A stretch of DNA of 64,000 nt from CADEDV01 sp964412375 (lineage in GTDB: Bacteria; Bacteroidota; Bacteroidia; Chitinophagales; Chitinophagaceae), in the NCBI GenBank assembly GCA_964412375.1, contig CAYPOD010000017.1, positions 1 through 64,000 on the forward strand. The letters are read 5' to 3'. Positions within the stretch are counted from its first letter, which is position 1. Each line of letters starts with the position of its first letter. Positions 50,374 through 60,027 of this stretch are shown here, one piece after another. Made by a program: the position numbers and the translations under genes. The notes beneath the pieces were generated by a model, which did not search any database, was not told where the DNA came from, and saw nothing but the letters and a program-made list of their open reading frames with translations.

Positions 50374-50811
50374 ATGACCGATGAATATTTCATGATGCAG
50401 GCCCTAAAAGAAGCCCGGAAAGCTTTTGAAGATGATGAAATTCCAATTGGAGCAGTTGTGGTGATGCATGAAAAAGTGATTGCAAGAGGACATAACATGA
50501 CCGAACGGCTCAACGATCCTACGGCTCATGCAGAAATGATCGTATTAACATCTGCGTTTAACGTATTGGGCAGTAAATATTTGCCAGACGCCACTTTATA
50601 TGTAACAGTGGAACCCTGCCTCATGTGTGCCGGGGCATTGTATTGGAGCAAGATCGGCCGGATTGTATGGGGCGCAGACGATGAAAAGAATGGACACAAA
50701 CATATCACCGGCCCTAATTGGCCTTTTCATCCCAAAACGCAGATCATTCATGGTGTATTGAAGGATGATTGTGCTGTATTGATGAAAGATTTTTTTAAAA
50801 ATAAACGGTAG
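50374..50811 (+). CDS. tadA: Nucleoside deaminase, TadA-like
   Basis: A 145-residue zinc deaminase. His52 and Glu54 in 'PTAHAEMIVL' and Cys82, Cys85 in 'TVEPCLMCAGALYW' form the catalytic zinc site. The N-terminal 'MQALKEARKAFEDDEIPIGA' is the TadA helix-strand start. TadA makes inosine at position 34 of tRNA-Arg. Some Bacteroidota proteins of this size are guanine deaminases instead, and by eye the 'NMTERLNDPTAHAEM' stretch fits TadA better. The next gene begins three bases after its stop. Confidence 0.88.
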   Translation: MTDEYFMMQALKEARKAFEDDEIPIGAVVVMHEKVIARGHNMTERLNDPTAHAEMIVLTSAFNVLGSKYLPDATLYVTVEPCLMCAGALYWSKIGRIVWGADDEKNGHKHITGPNWPFHPKTQIIHGVLKDDCAVLMKDFFKNKR

Positions 50812-50814
50812 GCC

Positions 50815-51129
50815 ATGGCCAAAGCTGTTAAATCTAAAAAAACAACCACCACACATCCCCGCACCGGCAGCCAGTTCAATATTGATGCTTCGATCTATGA
50901 GTCATTCAAAGCCGCCATTCTGCAAAGCCTGAAAGGAAGCAACGGAAAAACATTTACCGAACTCACGGATGATGTGGCGAGAATCATCAAAAAGAAAATG
51001 CCGGGTTTCACGAAATCCATTCCCTGGTACACTATTTCCATTCGGCTTGACCTGGAAACAAGGGGAATAGTTGAAACATTTACCGAAAAGGGAAAGAAAT
51101 TAAATCGCATAAAAATAGCCGCACAGTAA
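50815..51129 (+). CDS. Small conserved protein, DUF6958-like
   Basis: A 104-residue basic protein starting at ATG 50815, three bases after the tadA stop. The N-terminal 20 residues are Lys/Thr-rich and probably disordered ('MAKAVKSKKTTTTHPRTGSQ'). The rest looks like a small winged-helix domain: 'YESFKAAILQSLKGSNGKTF', 'TELTDDVARIIKKKMPGFTK', 'SIPWYTISIRLDLETRGIVE' and 'TFTEKGKKLNRIKIA'. This pattern of one helix pair followed by 'W-Y-T-x-x-x-R-L-D-L-E-T-R-G-I-V' is shared by DUF6958-type proteins (from memory). DNA binding is suggested by the fold and charge but is not known. Confidence 0.75.
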   Translation: MAKAVKSKKTTTTHPRTGSQFNIDASIYESFKAAILQSLKGSNGKTFTELTDDVARIIKKKMPGFTKSIPWYTISIRLDLETRGIVETFTEKGKKLNRIKIAAQ

Positions 51130-51174
51130 TACAACTGCACGGCTATTGCTTATACTCCTGCTTTGCTGAAGTCG

Positions 51175-52587
51175 TTACGGAATGTCAAACCAAAGTTTAT
51201 CCAATAAGCTGGCAACTGCCGGTGTGTTGGCGCTGTTGCGCTGCTGTTCGCTGCTTGGAAAATCTACCCGGCGGATGGGTTGATTCAATAAACTGTTTTG
51301 CGGCAATGTGAACCCGTTATAACCATAATCAAACCTGCGGGCATCAACCCAAGACTCGGGGTGCAGGAACATAATGATATATTTTTCTCTGAACACATCT
51401 GCCAGTGTCAGGTTGCCCTGCCCCACACCAATGGTAGCATGAGCCAGGTAAGCATCCCTGTCTATGGCAGCAACACCCACTTTGTTCATATGGGCAGTTA
51501 TACCGGAAATATAGGCAGTATAAGCCCTTACGGGATTGCTGGCACGTAGCGCCGCTTCTGCTTCTATCATTTTCATTTCTTCGAACGTGGCTATAAACAA
51601 GGGTGCATTATCTGCACTGTAATAGTTATTGATGGTTAGGTAACATTCTTCCCTGTTGGTTCCCGTTCCGATACGGCCTCTTCCGTTTGGTGTGCCGCGA
51701 TAATCGCCAAATCGTGTTGTGTCGGTATAGCGGCGGAGCCGTGGATCAAAAATACCGGTACGGGTTCCATCCATGGCCTTGACCAGGTTATCACTGATCC
51801 ATCCATCCAACACCAATGCAGCATTGTTGCGGGCCACCGTAGCCCATGGGTTTCTAACTGCAAATGTGGCAATACGGGCATCCTGCACATTACTGGTGTA
51901 AGCACTGTCAATTGCACTGAGCACTGCGGCTGCACTATAAGAACCTTTTCTTGTGAGACGCTGCAACATTCTGGCCTTAATGGCATAGGCTGTCCGGATC
52001 CACCTGATCCTGTCGCCGCCGTGAATGAAATCCTGGGCTGTACCCAGTTTTATCACACTGTTAGTTTTTCTCAACTCTGTGATGCCTTCATCCAGCAATT
52101 GCAGGCAGGCATTATGAATACTTTCTTCCGTATCATATTTGGGAGCGAGGTTAAGACCGCTGAATGCTTCTGAATAAGGACCTGTTCCCCAGAAAGCAAT
52201 CACCAGGCTCATGTTTATTGCTTTCAGCACTTTTGCCACACCAAGATGTTCGGAACTGCTTTGCTCAATAGCCAATTGCTCCAGGTCATACACATCGGCG
52301 AGATTATCATAAAGACTCCGCCAGGTGGCGCTGAGATCAACACGGTCATACACATCTGTTGGTGAAGCTGCATTGGGAGAAGCCAGGTATTGAACATAGT
52401 AGGATGATGTGTTCCCGGTTCTTTGTATATTCAAAGCAGTTTGCTGCGTTGTGCTTGCAAGCAAGCCATTGATGGGCGGTTTGGTAGGACGGTTAGGGTC
52501 CTCGTTGATATCAAGATATTTCTTACAGCCTCCTAACACAAGAAGAAGCAACATTGCAGGCAGGCTATTTATAATTGATCTTTTCAT
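51175..52587 (-). CDS. SusD/RagB-like nutrient-binding outer membrane lipoprotein
   Basis: A 470-residue surface lipoprotein (signal 'LPAMLLLLVLGGC', Cys21, then 'KKYLDINEDPNRP'). The SusD_2 type helical fold is visible in 'SSEHLGVAKVLKAINMSLVI' and 'AFWGTGPYSEAFSGLNLAPK', 'RTAYAIKARMLQRLTRKG' and 'YIIMFLHPESWVDARRFDYG'. It caps the SusC barrel and binds the imported oligomer or other large nutrient. The gene is the last of four (sigma, FecR, SusC, SusD) on the minus strand, 44 bases after susC. No glycosidase or peptidase lies beside it, so the ligand is unknown. Confidence 0.93.
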   Translation of the reverse strand: MKRSIINSLPAMLLLLVLGGCKKYLDINEDPNRPTKPPINGLLASTTQQTALNIQRTGNTSSYYVQYLASPNAASPTDVYDRVDLSATWRSLYDNLADVYDLEQLAIEQSSSEHLGVAKVLKAINMSLVIAFWGTGPYSEAFSGLNLAPKYDTEESIHNACLQLLDEGITELRKTNSVIKLGTAQDFIHGGDRIRWIRTAYAIKARMLQRLTRKGSYSAAAVLSAIDSAYTSNVQDARIATFAVRNPWATVARNNAALVLDGWISDNLVKAMDGTRTGIFDPRLRRYTDTTRFGDYRGTPNGRGRIGTGTNREECYLTINNYYSADNAPLFIATFEEMKMIEAEAALRASNPVRAYTAYISGITAHMNKVGVAAIDRDAYLAHATIGVGQGNLTLADVFREKYIIMFLHPESWVDARRFDYGYNGFTLPQNSLLNQPIRRVDFPSSEQQRNSANTPAVASLLDKLWFDIP

Positions 52588-52631
52588 GATTTCAATTTTT
52601 AGTGTCTGAAAATATCCGGCATAAACACCGG

Positions 52632-55600
52632 TTATTTAAAATTCACGTTCAGGTTAAAGAATACACTGCGAACGGCGGGATAGCTGAATCCGGCATATCC
52701 ATCAGCATTGCTGTTGGCTGCATTGGAACCGGATTCTGGATCAAACCCGCTGTAAGGTGTGCTTAACCATAGATTATTACCTGTCAATGTAAGATTCATG
52801 CCTTCAATGATATTTGTTTTGCTAAACCAGCGGCGGGGCATCTGGTAGCTTAGACTTACCGTTCTCAGTCTGAACCATTGTGCATCCTCAACAAAGAATT
52901 CACTGATGCCGCGATATATATTGCGGTAATAACCATCACCATAATTTCTCGCATCGGGTCCCACACCCTGGCCTAAATATACGGTCTGGTTATTTGCAGT
53001 TCCATTAGCCAGCACTCCGGGAAAAACGAGAGACTCTGTTCTGTTCTCGGTAAACTTCGCAATACCAAAGGCTGCCATGAAATTGGCCATCTGGTTATAC
53101 TTCTGGTAATTGGTTCTGAAATCAAAAAGAAAATTGAGGCTAAAATCTTTGTAAGTAAAATTACTGTTGATTCCACCGATCCATTTAGGCTGTGAGTTCC
53201 CGATCATGCGTTGTGTAAGGTCACGCAGTGGAAAACCAGCTTGTGAACCTGTTCCCTGTATGATCCATGGCAGATCATGAGCCAGTGTTTTCTGATCATC
53301 GGGTTTATTTCCATAATAACGGGCAACAGTGGTTCCATATAATCCGCCTACAGGTTGGCCCACTACATATTTTTGAGTTACCCCGGCTCCCACATAACCA
53401 AAATGTGTGGCAAAAACGATCTCCTGGCTCTGATCACTTACTTTAAGCACTTTGTTAGTATTGTTGGTTAGATTCAAACCAAGGTCCCAGCGAAAATCAC
53501 CTGCGATGACGGGTGTACCATTCAATGTAATTTCCCAGCCCTTATTTTGAATTTCCCCGGCATTGGTAACAACGCTGTTGAAACCTGATGAAGTAGGAAC
53601 AAGAATTGGAACAATCAGGTCACGGCTGTTGATTTGGTAATAGGTGATATCAGCGCTGAGCCTGCTCTTCAGCATTCGGAGTTCAATACCTACTTCCCTG
53701 TTTGTTGTCACTTCGGGTTTCAGGTTGGGATCTCCCCGGCTGTCATCACGGCTCCAGGGTATCACTCCCCCAATTGGCTGTCCGAATGCATTACCATAGT
53801 ATGTATTGGTCAGATAAGGACTCGGGGCTCCGATACCTATCTCGCTGAAACTGGCCCTGAGTTTTCCATAATTGATCCAGTCAGGCAATTTAAAATGCTG
53901 GCTGAATACGTAAGAAAGACTGACAGACGGATAATAAAAAGAGTTGTTATCAATCGGCAGGTTGCTCACCCTGTCGTTTCTGAGCGATGCATTCAGGAAA
54001 AGCATGTTGTCCCAACCAACTGTAAGGTCGCCATAGAAGCTTACACTTCTTTCCTCTTCTATTCTTTGCTGATTACTCCGCACCTTGGCATTGTTGAGGC
54101 TTAACAGGCTGGGAATATCCAGTTCTGCTCCTTCAGCAGCCAGGTTGGAGAATTTTCTGTCACGAACTTCATTACCGATACGGAACACCGTATTGAGCTT
54201 ATCTGTCCAGTCTTTCGTTGCAGTAATGATCAGGTTGCTGTTCAGTATACGGTTATTGAGACGATACTCACCTACAGATCCTAAAGCGCCGCTAACACCA
54301 AGCAGACCTCCATCGGTCAGCACAATCTCCCCGGCCACTCCTTTTGGTCCGGGTTTGGTTGTTCTTCTGAAATCGCTGGTGTAATCCATACCGAGACGAT
54401 AGTTTACATTCAACCAGCTTGCCGGGTCATACTGAATGTTTGCATTTGCAATGATGCGGTCCACATTATCTTTGAACAGGTTCACATAAGCACCATAAAT
54501 CGGGTTGTTGTTAAGGTAAGTTTTCATGGTGCCCTGGTCGGTGATATAGTCTCTTACATCATGCCGGGGACTCCAGTAAGTAAGACTTTCATTAAACCTG
54601 TCTGCATTGTATCGGGTACCTCCGCTGTTGGTATAAATAACGGTAGGATTGAACCGGAGTTTGTTACTTATCCTGAACTGTGCTCCGATCCTTGCATTAT
54701 AAGAAGTGAAATCCGTGTTGGGTAAAACGCCTTTATGATAAAAATGAGAAATGCTGCTGCTTAATAAAGCATTATCATTTCCTCCTGTTAACGTAACAGT
54801 GTTTCTTGTCTGATGACCCGTTTCATAAGCTCTTTTATAATGATGAAATATCTGGTCCGGGTGGGTGGGATCCACTGCTTTCGCTGCTTCAACGGTTGGC
54901 CCCCAGGATGGCCAGAAACTTAGCGGATTGTATCCCGGCAGGTTGAATCCCGGGGCTGTTTCTGTATGCCAGCCCTGTGTAAACTTCATTTGCACATCGG
55001 GATATTTATTTACCCTTTCCACACCATACGTGGTACTGAAACCAACTTTCATTTTGCCAGATCTTGCACTTTTGGTGGTTATCAGCACCACCCCATTTGA
55101 ACCACCGATACCATATAGCGCAGTGGCGGCGCCGCCTCGCAGGATAGAAACCGATTCTACATCATCCGGGTTAATATCAACCGCCCTGTTACTAACACCC
55201 CGCAACACAGCACTTCCATACTCAGTGCTGGTGCTGTTATCCATCACGACGCCGTCAATCACAAACAGTGGCTGGTTGTTGGCGCCCGGTGCAAGACTTT
55301 TTATACCCCGGATAATTATCCTTGCACTCTGGCCCGGTCCACCTCCCGTACCATTCACCTGCACGCCTGCTACTCTTCCCTGCAAAGCATTCACCAGGTT
55401 TGGTTGTTTACTTTCCAGCAATTCTTTATTTGATACTTCCTGTGTGGCAAAGCCCAATGACCGTTTCTTTTGCTTGACACCAAAAGCTGTCACCACCACT
55501 TCGCTCATGCTGCCACTTTTTTCTTTCAGTTGAAAACTCAGTTGAATATCATCGTTGTCTTTCACTGTTATTTCCTGTGTAAAGTCTTCAAAACCTACCG

Positions 55601-56228
55601 CTGTCACCTGCACTAAATACGTTCCGGCTTTTATGGCTGTGATAACAAATTCTCCCCTGTTGTTTGCAATCACACCTTTGCCGGCGCCCACCAGTTCAAC
55701 CGAAGCACTGGCTACAGCTTCACCCCTTTCGTTTAAAACCCGACCCCGTATGATTCCGTCATAATCCCGGATGACCGGCTCATTATCATTGGTGCTGCTT
55801 GCAGCCGGCTTCCGCATCTTTTTGATAACGATGTTGGTATTAACCTGCTCATAGCCGAGGTCGGTGTTACTTAGTAACGCCTGAAGCAAACGGGCCAGTG
55901 AAATATCTTTGGCTTCATAGCTGATGTTTCCATAAGGAGATACATCATCTGTTTTGTAAGCAAAGGGCAGGTTGGTTTGCTGCTCAATGGTGCGTAATGC
56001 TTTTTTGAGGGTAGCATTTTTCAGTTGCACAGTGACCAACACTTTGTCCAGGTCCTGTCCAATACCTTCACCGGCCAGCAACAAACTGCTGACAGAAAGG
56101 AAAATAGCAAGAATAGCAACTCTCATAAGCAATGCTTTTTTTCTCAGCGGATGCAAAAAGCGAAGCAGCGCTTCATTTTTTGCCGGGTATAGCAACTGCC
56201 TGCCATACCGGATTGCATACAAATTCAT
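52632..56228 (-). CDS. SusC/RagA-like TonB-linked outer membrane receptor with STN domain
   Basis: A 1198-residue receptor. After an N-terminal region and signal segment ('MRVAILAIFLSVSSLLLAGE'), an STN domain lies near residues 68-118 ('TVQLKNATLKKALRTIEQQT', 'NTDLGYEQVNTNIVIKK'). A carboxypeptidase-like domain follows ('IIRGRVLNERGEAVASASVE', 'GEFVITAIKAGTYLVQVTAV'), then the plug with 'FGVKQKKRSLGFATQEV' and 'PNLVNALQGRVAGVQVNGTG', and a 22-strand barrel ending 'FNLNVNFK'. The STN domain lets the receptor signal through FecR to the ECF sigma factor encoded upstream, so uptake can induce the operon. The start at 56228 is the first ATG; an ATG at 56126 would shorten the N-terminus to the signal alone. 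Confidence 0.94.
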   Translation of the reverse strand: MNLYAIRYGRQLLYPAKNEALLRFLHPLRKKALLMRVAILAIFLSVSSLLLAGEGIGQDLDKVLVTVQLKNATLKKALRTIEQQTNLPFAYKTDDVSPYGNISYEAKDISLARLLQALLSNTDLGYEQVNTNIVIKKMRKPAASSTNDNEPVIRDYDGIIRGRVLNERGEAVASASVELVGAGKGVIANNRGEFVITAIKAGTYLVQVTAVGFEDFTQEITVKDNDDIQLSFQLKEKSGSMSEVVVTAFGVKQKKRSLGFATQEVSNKELLESKQPNLVNALQGRVAGVQVNGTGGGPGQSARIIIRGIKSLAPGANNQPLFVIDGVVMDNSTSTEYGSAVLRGVSNRAVDINPDDVESVSILRGGAATALYGIGGSNGVVLITTKSARSGKMKVGFSTTYGVERVNKYPDVQMKFTQGWHTETAPGFNLPGYNPLSFWPSWGPTVEAAKAVDPTHPDQIFHHYKRAYETGHQTRNTVTLTGGNDNALLSSSISHFYHKGVLPNTDFTSYNARIGAQFRISNKLRFNPTVIYTNSGGTRYNADRFNESLTYWSPRHDVRDYITDQGTMKTYLNNNPIYGAYVNLFKDNVDRIIANANIQYDPASWLNVNYRLGMDYTSDFRRTTKPGPKGVAGEIVLTDGGLLGVSGALGSVGEYRLNNRILNSNLIITATKDWTDKLNTVFRIGNEVRDRKFSNLAAEGAELDIPSLLSLNNAKVRSNQQRIEEERSVSFYGDLTVGWDNMLFLNASLRNDRVSNLPIDNNSFYYPSVSLSYVFSQHFKLPDWINYGKLRASFSEIGIGAPSPYLTNTYYGNAFGQPIGGVIPWSRDDSRGDPNLKPEVTTNREVGIELRMLKSRLSADITYYQINSRDLIVPILVPTSSGFNSVVTNAGEIQNKGWEITLNGTPVIAGDFRWDLGLNLTNNTNKVLKVSDQSQEIVFATHFGYVGAGVTQKYVVGQPVGGLYGTTVARYYGNKPDDQKTLAHDLPWIIQGTGSQAGFPLRDLTQRMIGNSQPKWIGGINSNFTYKDFSLNFLFDFRTNYQKYNQMANFMAAFGIAKFTENRTESLVFPGVLANGTANNQTVYLGQGVGPDARNYGDGYYRNIYRGISEFFVEDAQWFRLRTVSLSYQMPRRWFSKTNIIEGMNLTLTGNNLWLSTPYSGFDPESGSNAANSNADGYAGFSYPAVRSVFFNLNVNFK

Positions 56229-56354
56229 AGTTTTGATTGTTTTAATAATTCTTAATCGGGATTATGTTAAAACACCAGGCCGTCCGGGTCGCAACCGGCC
56301 GGCCATTTTTTTCTCTTTCAGGGTGGTGATGTATTCAAAAACATTTTACTTTTT

Positions 56355-57350
56355 TTATTGAATAATATATTCTCCTTCTTTTTTGCTGAATTCAGTATCG
56401 GTTAACCGGCAAAGTACCTGCAATGCCTGCTCAATCCCGATCTCTTTCCGGAATGTTGTTGAAAACAAAGCTTCTTTATCTATCCGGTCAGACAAGTGTA
56501 TAGTTATATTATATATACGTTGTATGTCCGCAACAATATCCCCGAGGCTCTCATCATCAAATACAAGATCGCCTTGCTGCCAGGCTGCAACTTTTGCAAC
56601 CGCTATGGTTTTTTCTTCAGCTTTGGGTTTGCTTTCTTCAATCTTTACCTGCTGTCCTTTTGTGAGCACTGCCACGAGGTCGTCTTTACGGGTCACTTTC
56701 ACTTTTCCATTGCTAACAGCCACAGTAATCGCTTTTTGACCGGGATAAGCCTTAATATTGAAAGAGGTTCCCAGCACAGTTGTAGCTACATCACCTGTAT
56801 GGATAATAAAGGGAATATCTTCAGCATGTTTTACATCAAAGAAAGCTTCTCCTGTCAGGTACACTTCCCGTTTGCCGGTTTCAAAATGATCAGGATACTC
56901 TAATGAACTGGCAGCATTTAACCACACCTTTGTGCTGTCTTCAAGCATAATGAATTTTAATTCTGACCGATCTGTGGCTTTTTTGGTAAGCGAAGCAACT
57001 GCTCCCTGTTTGACAGGGCGATCTTGTTGCTGAAATATCCAGAATAATCCAACTGCTACAACAACCGTTGCAGCTACTGCAAATACGGCCAGGCGTTTGC
57101 GTTGTTTACTGCTAACGGGAATTGCTTTTTCTGGCTTTTCTCCGCTGAGGAGGACCAGGCGCCCCTGCTCGTCAACAAATGTAGAAGGTGAATCTTCTGC
57201 TTTCAGTTCCTGGTAGGCTTTGCGGATCAGTTGGCGCAACACATCATCATGATCGGCTTTTCTTATCAGGCCAAAGAATTCTTCAAGTTCTTTTTGCGGG
57301 CAGTTGCCGGCAAGGTATCGTTTAAAAAGATAGTGTAACCGTTCTTCCAT
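56355..57350 (-). CDS. FecR family anti-sigma factor
   Basis: A 331-residue regulator starting at ATG 57350 (MEERLHYLFKRYLAGNCPQK); an in-frame ATG at 57374 is the alternative. The N-terminal DUF4880-type region is cytoplasmic and binds the sigma factor. One transmembrane helix lies near residues 82-104 ('LAVFAVAATVVVAVGLFWIF'). The periplasmic FecR domain has 'EDSTKVWLNAASSLEYPDHF' and 'GKREVYLTGEAFFDVKHAED' with 'VLGTSFNIKAYPGQKAITVA' and ends in a C-terminal STN-like lobe 'EQALQVLCRLTDTEFSKKEG'. It relays the signal from the SusC STN domain to the sigma factor at 57414-57977. Confidence 0.92.
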   Translation of the reverse strand: MEERLHYLFKRYLAGNCPQKELEEFFGLIRKADHDDVLRQLIRKAYQELKAEDSPSTFVDEQGRLVLLSGEKPEKAIPVSSKQRKRLAVFAVAATVVVAVGLFWIFQQQDRPVKQGAVASLTKKATDRSELKFIMLEDSTKVWLNAASSLEYPDHFETGKREVYLTGEAFFDVKHAEDIPFIIHTGDVATTVLGTSFNIKAYPGQKAITVAVSNGKVKVTRKDDLVAVLTKGQQVKIEESKPKAEEKTIAVAKVAAWQQGDLVFDDESLGDIVADIQRIYNITIHLSDRIDKEALFSTTFRKEIGIEQALQVLCRLTDTEFSKKEGEYIIQ

Positions 57351-57413
57351 ACAAGTTGGGGGATATGACTCCATCAGTAAAGACGAAGCAAAAAGAGAAT
57401 GTTCCTACCGGTT

Positions 57414-57977
57414 CTAAAAAAAGAAAGAAAAAAATGAGCTGTTGCGGCTGATGATGCGTCTCAAAGACTGAACAGCGCTGAACAACTGGTTCTTCACCGT
57501 GTGGCGGGAAAGCTGCAGCTCGTCAGCAATTTGCTGATAGTTGAGTCCTTCTTCTTTATTAAGCTGATAAATACGTTTTCGTTGTGGCGGAAGTTTTTCA
57601 ATGGCAGCCCGGATGAACTGGTTGTATTCTTTGGCGGCCACGAGCTGCTCAGCTTCGTCTGTGTTGTGTTGTAACCGGTTCCAGATTTTTTGGCGTAACC
57701 GGCTGTCTGCTGCTGCCTTTCGGAGAAAATCAATCACTTTATTTTCTGTCACCCTGTACAGCCAGGCTTCCATATTATCAATAGATGCCATACCGCTGCG
57801 GTGTTCCCATAATTTCAAAAAAACATCCTGGATAATATCTTTTGCCACCTGGTCTGATTTTGTCAGGCGTACAGCAAGTGTGTACAAGCGATGTTCATAC
57901 TGCCGAAATAGAGAGGAGAATAATGCTTCCGCACCATTCTCATGATTATGATCATTATGAGCAGCATTAAACAGCAA
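57414..57977 (-). CDS. ECF sigma factor (Bacteroidetes family 1-type)
   Basis: A 187-residue RNA polymerase sigma-70 factor if it starts at TTG 57977; ATG 58067 and a frame open to 58094 give longer N-termini that look unlike the family. Region 2 is 'ALFSSLFRQYEHRLYTLAVR' and 'AKDIIQDVFLKLWEHRSGMA', with 'AWLYRVTENKVIDFLRKAAA'. Region 4 is 'AIEKLPPQRKRIYQLNKEEG' followed by the helix-turn-helix 'NYQQIADELQLSRHTVKNQL'. This matches the sigma factors paired with FecR and SusC in Bacteroidota. It probably transcribes the downstream fecR-susC-susD genes. Promoter targets are not proven. Confidence 0.88.
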   Translation of the reverse strand: MLFNAAHNDHNHENGAEALFSSLFRQYEHRLYTLAVRLTKSDQVAKDIIQDVFLKLWEHRSGMASIDNMEAWLYRVTENKVIDFLRKAAADSRLRQKIWNRLQHNTDEAEQLVAAKEYNQFIRAAIEKLPPQRKRIYQLNKEEGLNYQQIADELQLSRHTVKNQLFSAVQSLRRIISRNSSFFSFFF

Positions 57978-58162
57978 AACAGCAGACAGTTGGTTGAAAA
58001 TTCGTTTGCAGTAATATACAGTTCTAAAATAAGAAAAAAATAAACAGCTATCCGCTGCATCATGCATTAAAAAACATCCCGCAAAAAAACGCATTACGAC
58101 TGCATGTTAGTTAAGCAAGGGATTCACCTGGCTTATAAAAAACATTTGCCGTGATTGATCAC

Positions 58163-59020
58163 TTATTTTGCTGTAGGGCAGCGATAGGATTGCAGGTTGA
58201 ATGTGAGATAGAACATCCCTGTTACAAAATGATCTTTTTGCCCGCTGAGACCTCTTTGACGACCGGGGGTACCAATAGGTTCGCCTAATTCGTATGATCT
58301 GTCATGTAATAGATAAGCAACAGAGGGACTGCCATCAGGATTGGTGGGAAATACTGCAGGATCTACATATGTTTTGCTTACATCATCTAGATAGTCTGTA
58401 TTGGTAAGCCGATAGAGAATCTCAAAGCCAACATTCACTCTTTCATTAAAAGAGTATTTTATACCTCCGCCGATAGGAAAACTTATACCCATCGGGCTGT
58501 AGGGCTGGCGATCAGGATAAAAACTATTGCCCTGCCCTTCAGTGTTCAATGGCCTCAACATTACTTTCTCCCCGTTCAGGTATGCAAAGGGGTCGTAGCT
58601 AAAGACGCCTGCTCCAAATGTTATATAAGGAGTAAAATTATACTGCGGCTCGCCGGGCATGAAACGGAAAAAATTAAAATCGCCTTGTAAGGTCACCTCC
58701 CACACATTGCTGTTAAAACTGAGATTGCGGCTATACATGTATTCATTATGCGTATTGAATTTGTCAGAATACCCTAACCTCGCATAGGTAACGCCCAGCC
58801 TTGCAGCCACATAATTGCCAAAGTTTTTCCTGAAAAAGGCGGTAGCTGCCATTTTCGGCCTGTTCAGCCGGGCACGGGTGTTCAGGTCGCCAAAATAATG
58901 ACCGGCTCCAAGCCCAAATCCAAATTCACCTTCCTGGCGGATAGACTCCTGGGAAAATCCCGGCTGGCCTGAAAAAACAGCTACAGCGGCAAAAGCAATG
59001 GCGGCAAAGAAATTCTTCAT
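58163..59020 (-). CDS. DUF6089 outer membrane protein (PorG-like)
   Basis: A 285-residue beta-barrel protein starting at ATG 59020 (MKNFFAAIAFAAVAVFSGQP). A frame open to 59089 adds residues that are not a signal peptide. The DUF6089 core begins 'EGEFGFGLGAGHYFGDLNTR' and includes 'FRKNFGNYVAARLGVTYARL', 'YITFGAGVFSYDPFAYLNGE', 'SFPIGGGIKYSFNERVNVGF' and 'EILYRLTNTDYLDDVSKTYV'. PorG of Porphyromonas gingivalis, a type IX secretion component, belongs to this group, but many DUF6089 proteins are not proven secretion parts. In Bacteroidota it commonly sits next to nadK and a BamA-like gene, as here. Confidence 0.85.
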   Translation of the reverse strand: MKNFFAAIAFAAVAVFSGQPGFSQESIRQEGEFGFGLGAGHYFGDLNTRARLNRPKMAATAFFRKNFGNYVAARLGVTYARLGYSDKFNTHNEYMYSRNLSFNSNVWEVTLQGDFNFFRFMPGEPQYNFTPYITFGAGVFSYDPFAYLNGEKVMLRPLNTEGQGNSFYPDRQPYSPMGISFPIGGGIKYSFNERVNVGFEILYRLTNTDYLDDVSKTYVDPAVFPTNPDGSPSVAYLLHDRSYELGEPIGTPGRQRGLSGQKDHFVTGMFYLTFNLQSYRCPTAK

Positions 59021-59141
59021 GGTACTCAAATAAGGTTGCGGGATATATAGAACGGAAAAATAGCTAATTTCTTTTATCCGGGGGGCCAAATTCAGCCAGA
59101 AATGAGCCAGACAGTACTAAAATTGGCTTTTTAGACTAAAC

Positions 59142-60020
59142 TTAATTTCGTTTATCCAGCCCCCAGGTCAATTTATTATGAAGCGTTTGCAGGAAATTGT
59201 TTTCGCCTAACCGGAGCAGACTGATGCAGAAATCCTCTTTCCGGACAGCCAGCTGCACATTTTTGCCCACGATCTCCCTCCTGGAATCCAGGGCGCAGAT
59301 GATATTTTCTGAGCGGCTTTCGATCTCAAATGAGATGATATGATTGTCGGGAACAATGATCGGTCGTACATTCAGGTTATGCGGCGCCACGGGGGTGATG
59401 ACAAAACTTCCTGATTCGGGAAAAACAATAGGGCCGTTACAGCTCAGCGAATAGCCGGTTGACCCGGTAGGTGTGGCTACGATCAGGCCATCGGCCCAAT
59501 ATGTATTCAGAAACTCTCCGTTCAGGTAGGTATGTATTTTGATCATGGAAGCAGTATCCCTTTTGAGCACTGCAAACTCGTTCAACGCATAAGGCACATT
59601 ACCAAAAAGGGGAAGATCGGCATCCAGGTGTATCATTGTTCTTTTATCCACCACATAACTCCTGTTGGCAAGAGCTTTCAGGGCAGCAGTCATTTCGTTG
59701 CGGCCAATGCTGGCCAAAAAACCAAGCCGCCCAAAATTGATGCCCATGATGGAAACCGGTTTATTCCGCACCAGCGTCACCGTATCCAGCAAGGTACCAT
59801 CACCACCCAGGCTGATGATAAATTCAATTTCCCCGGTAATATCCTCTGCCAGTGCGAAAGTGTCAGCGTTCTCCGGCAGCCGTACCCTGTTGAGCAATTG
59901 TTCAAAATAGGAATGAAAAATGACTGGCATTATTTGCAGACGGGCCAGTTCATCAAAAAAAAACTGTACTTCCTCCTGTTGATCTTCTTCCAGTATGCGG
60001 CTGTAAATGGCTGCTTTCAT
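59142..60020 (-). CDS. nadK: NAD kinase
   Basis: A 292-residue enzyme that phosphorylates NAD to NADP. The start at ATG 60020 (MKAAIYSRILEEDQQEEVQF) fits the family; the frame is open 30 codons further upstream inside the neighbouring gene. The G-G-D-G motif is in 'IISLGGDGTLLDTVTLV' near residue 70, 'MGINFGRLGFLASIG' follows, then 'NEFAVLKRD' and 'DGLIVATPTGSTGYSLSCNG'. 'APHNLNVRPIIVPDNHIISF' is the C-terminal signature. It begins 7 bases after the end of the BamA-like gene, consistent with one operon with the CBS protein. Confidence 0.94.
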   Translation of the reverse strand: MKAAIYSRILEEDQQEEVQFFFDELARLQIMPVIFHSYFEQLLNRVRLPENADTFALAEDITGEIEFIISLGGDGTLLDTVTLVRNKPVSIMGINFGRLGFLASIGRNEMTAALKALANRSYVVDKRTMIHLDADLPLFGNVPYALNEFAVLKRDTASMIKIHTYLNGEFLNTYWADGLIVATPTGSTGYSLSCNGPIVFPESGSFVITPVAPHNLNVRPIIVPDNHIISFEIESRSENIICALDSRREIVGKNVQLAVRKEDFCISLLRLGENNFLQTLHNKLTWGLDKRN

Positions 60021-60027
60021 GCTTGAT

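Noticed and set aside
52632..57977. Iron-siderophore receptor system rather than SusC/SusD
   Set aside because: FecR and ECF sigma factor also occur with siderophore receptors, but the SusD gene and the SusC size and plug motif place this in the SusCD class. The ligand stays open.
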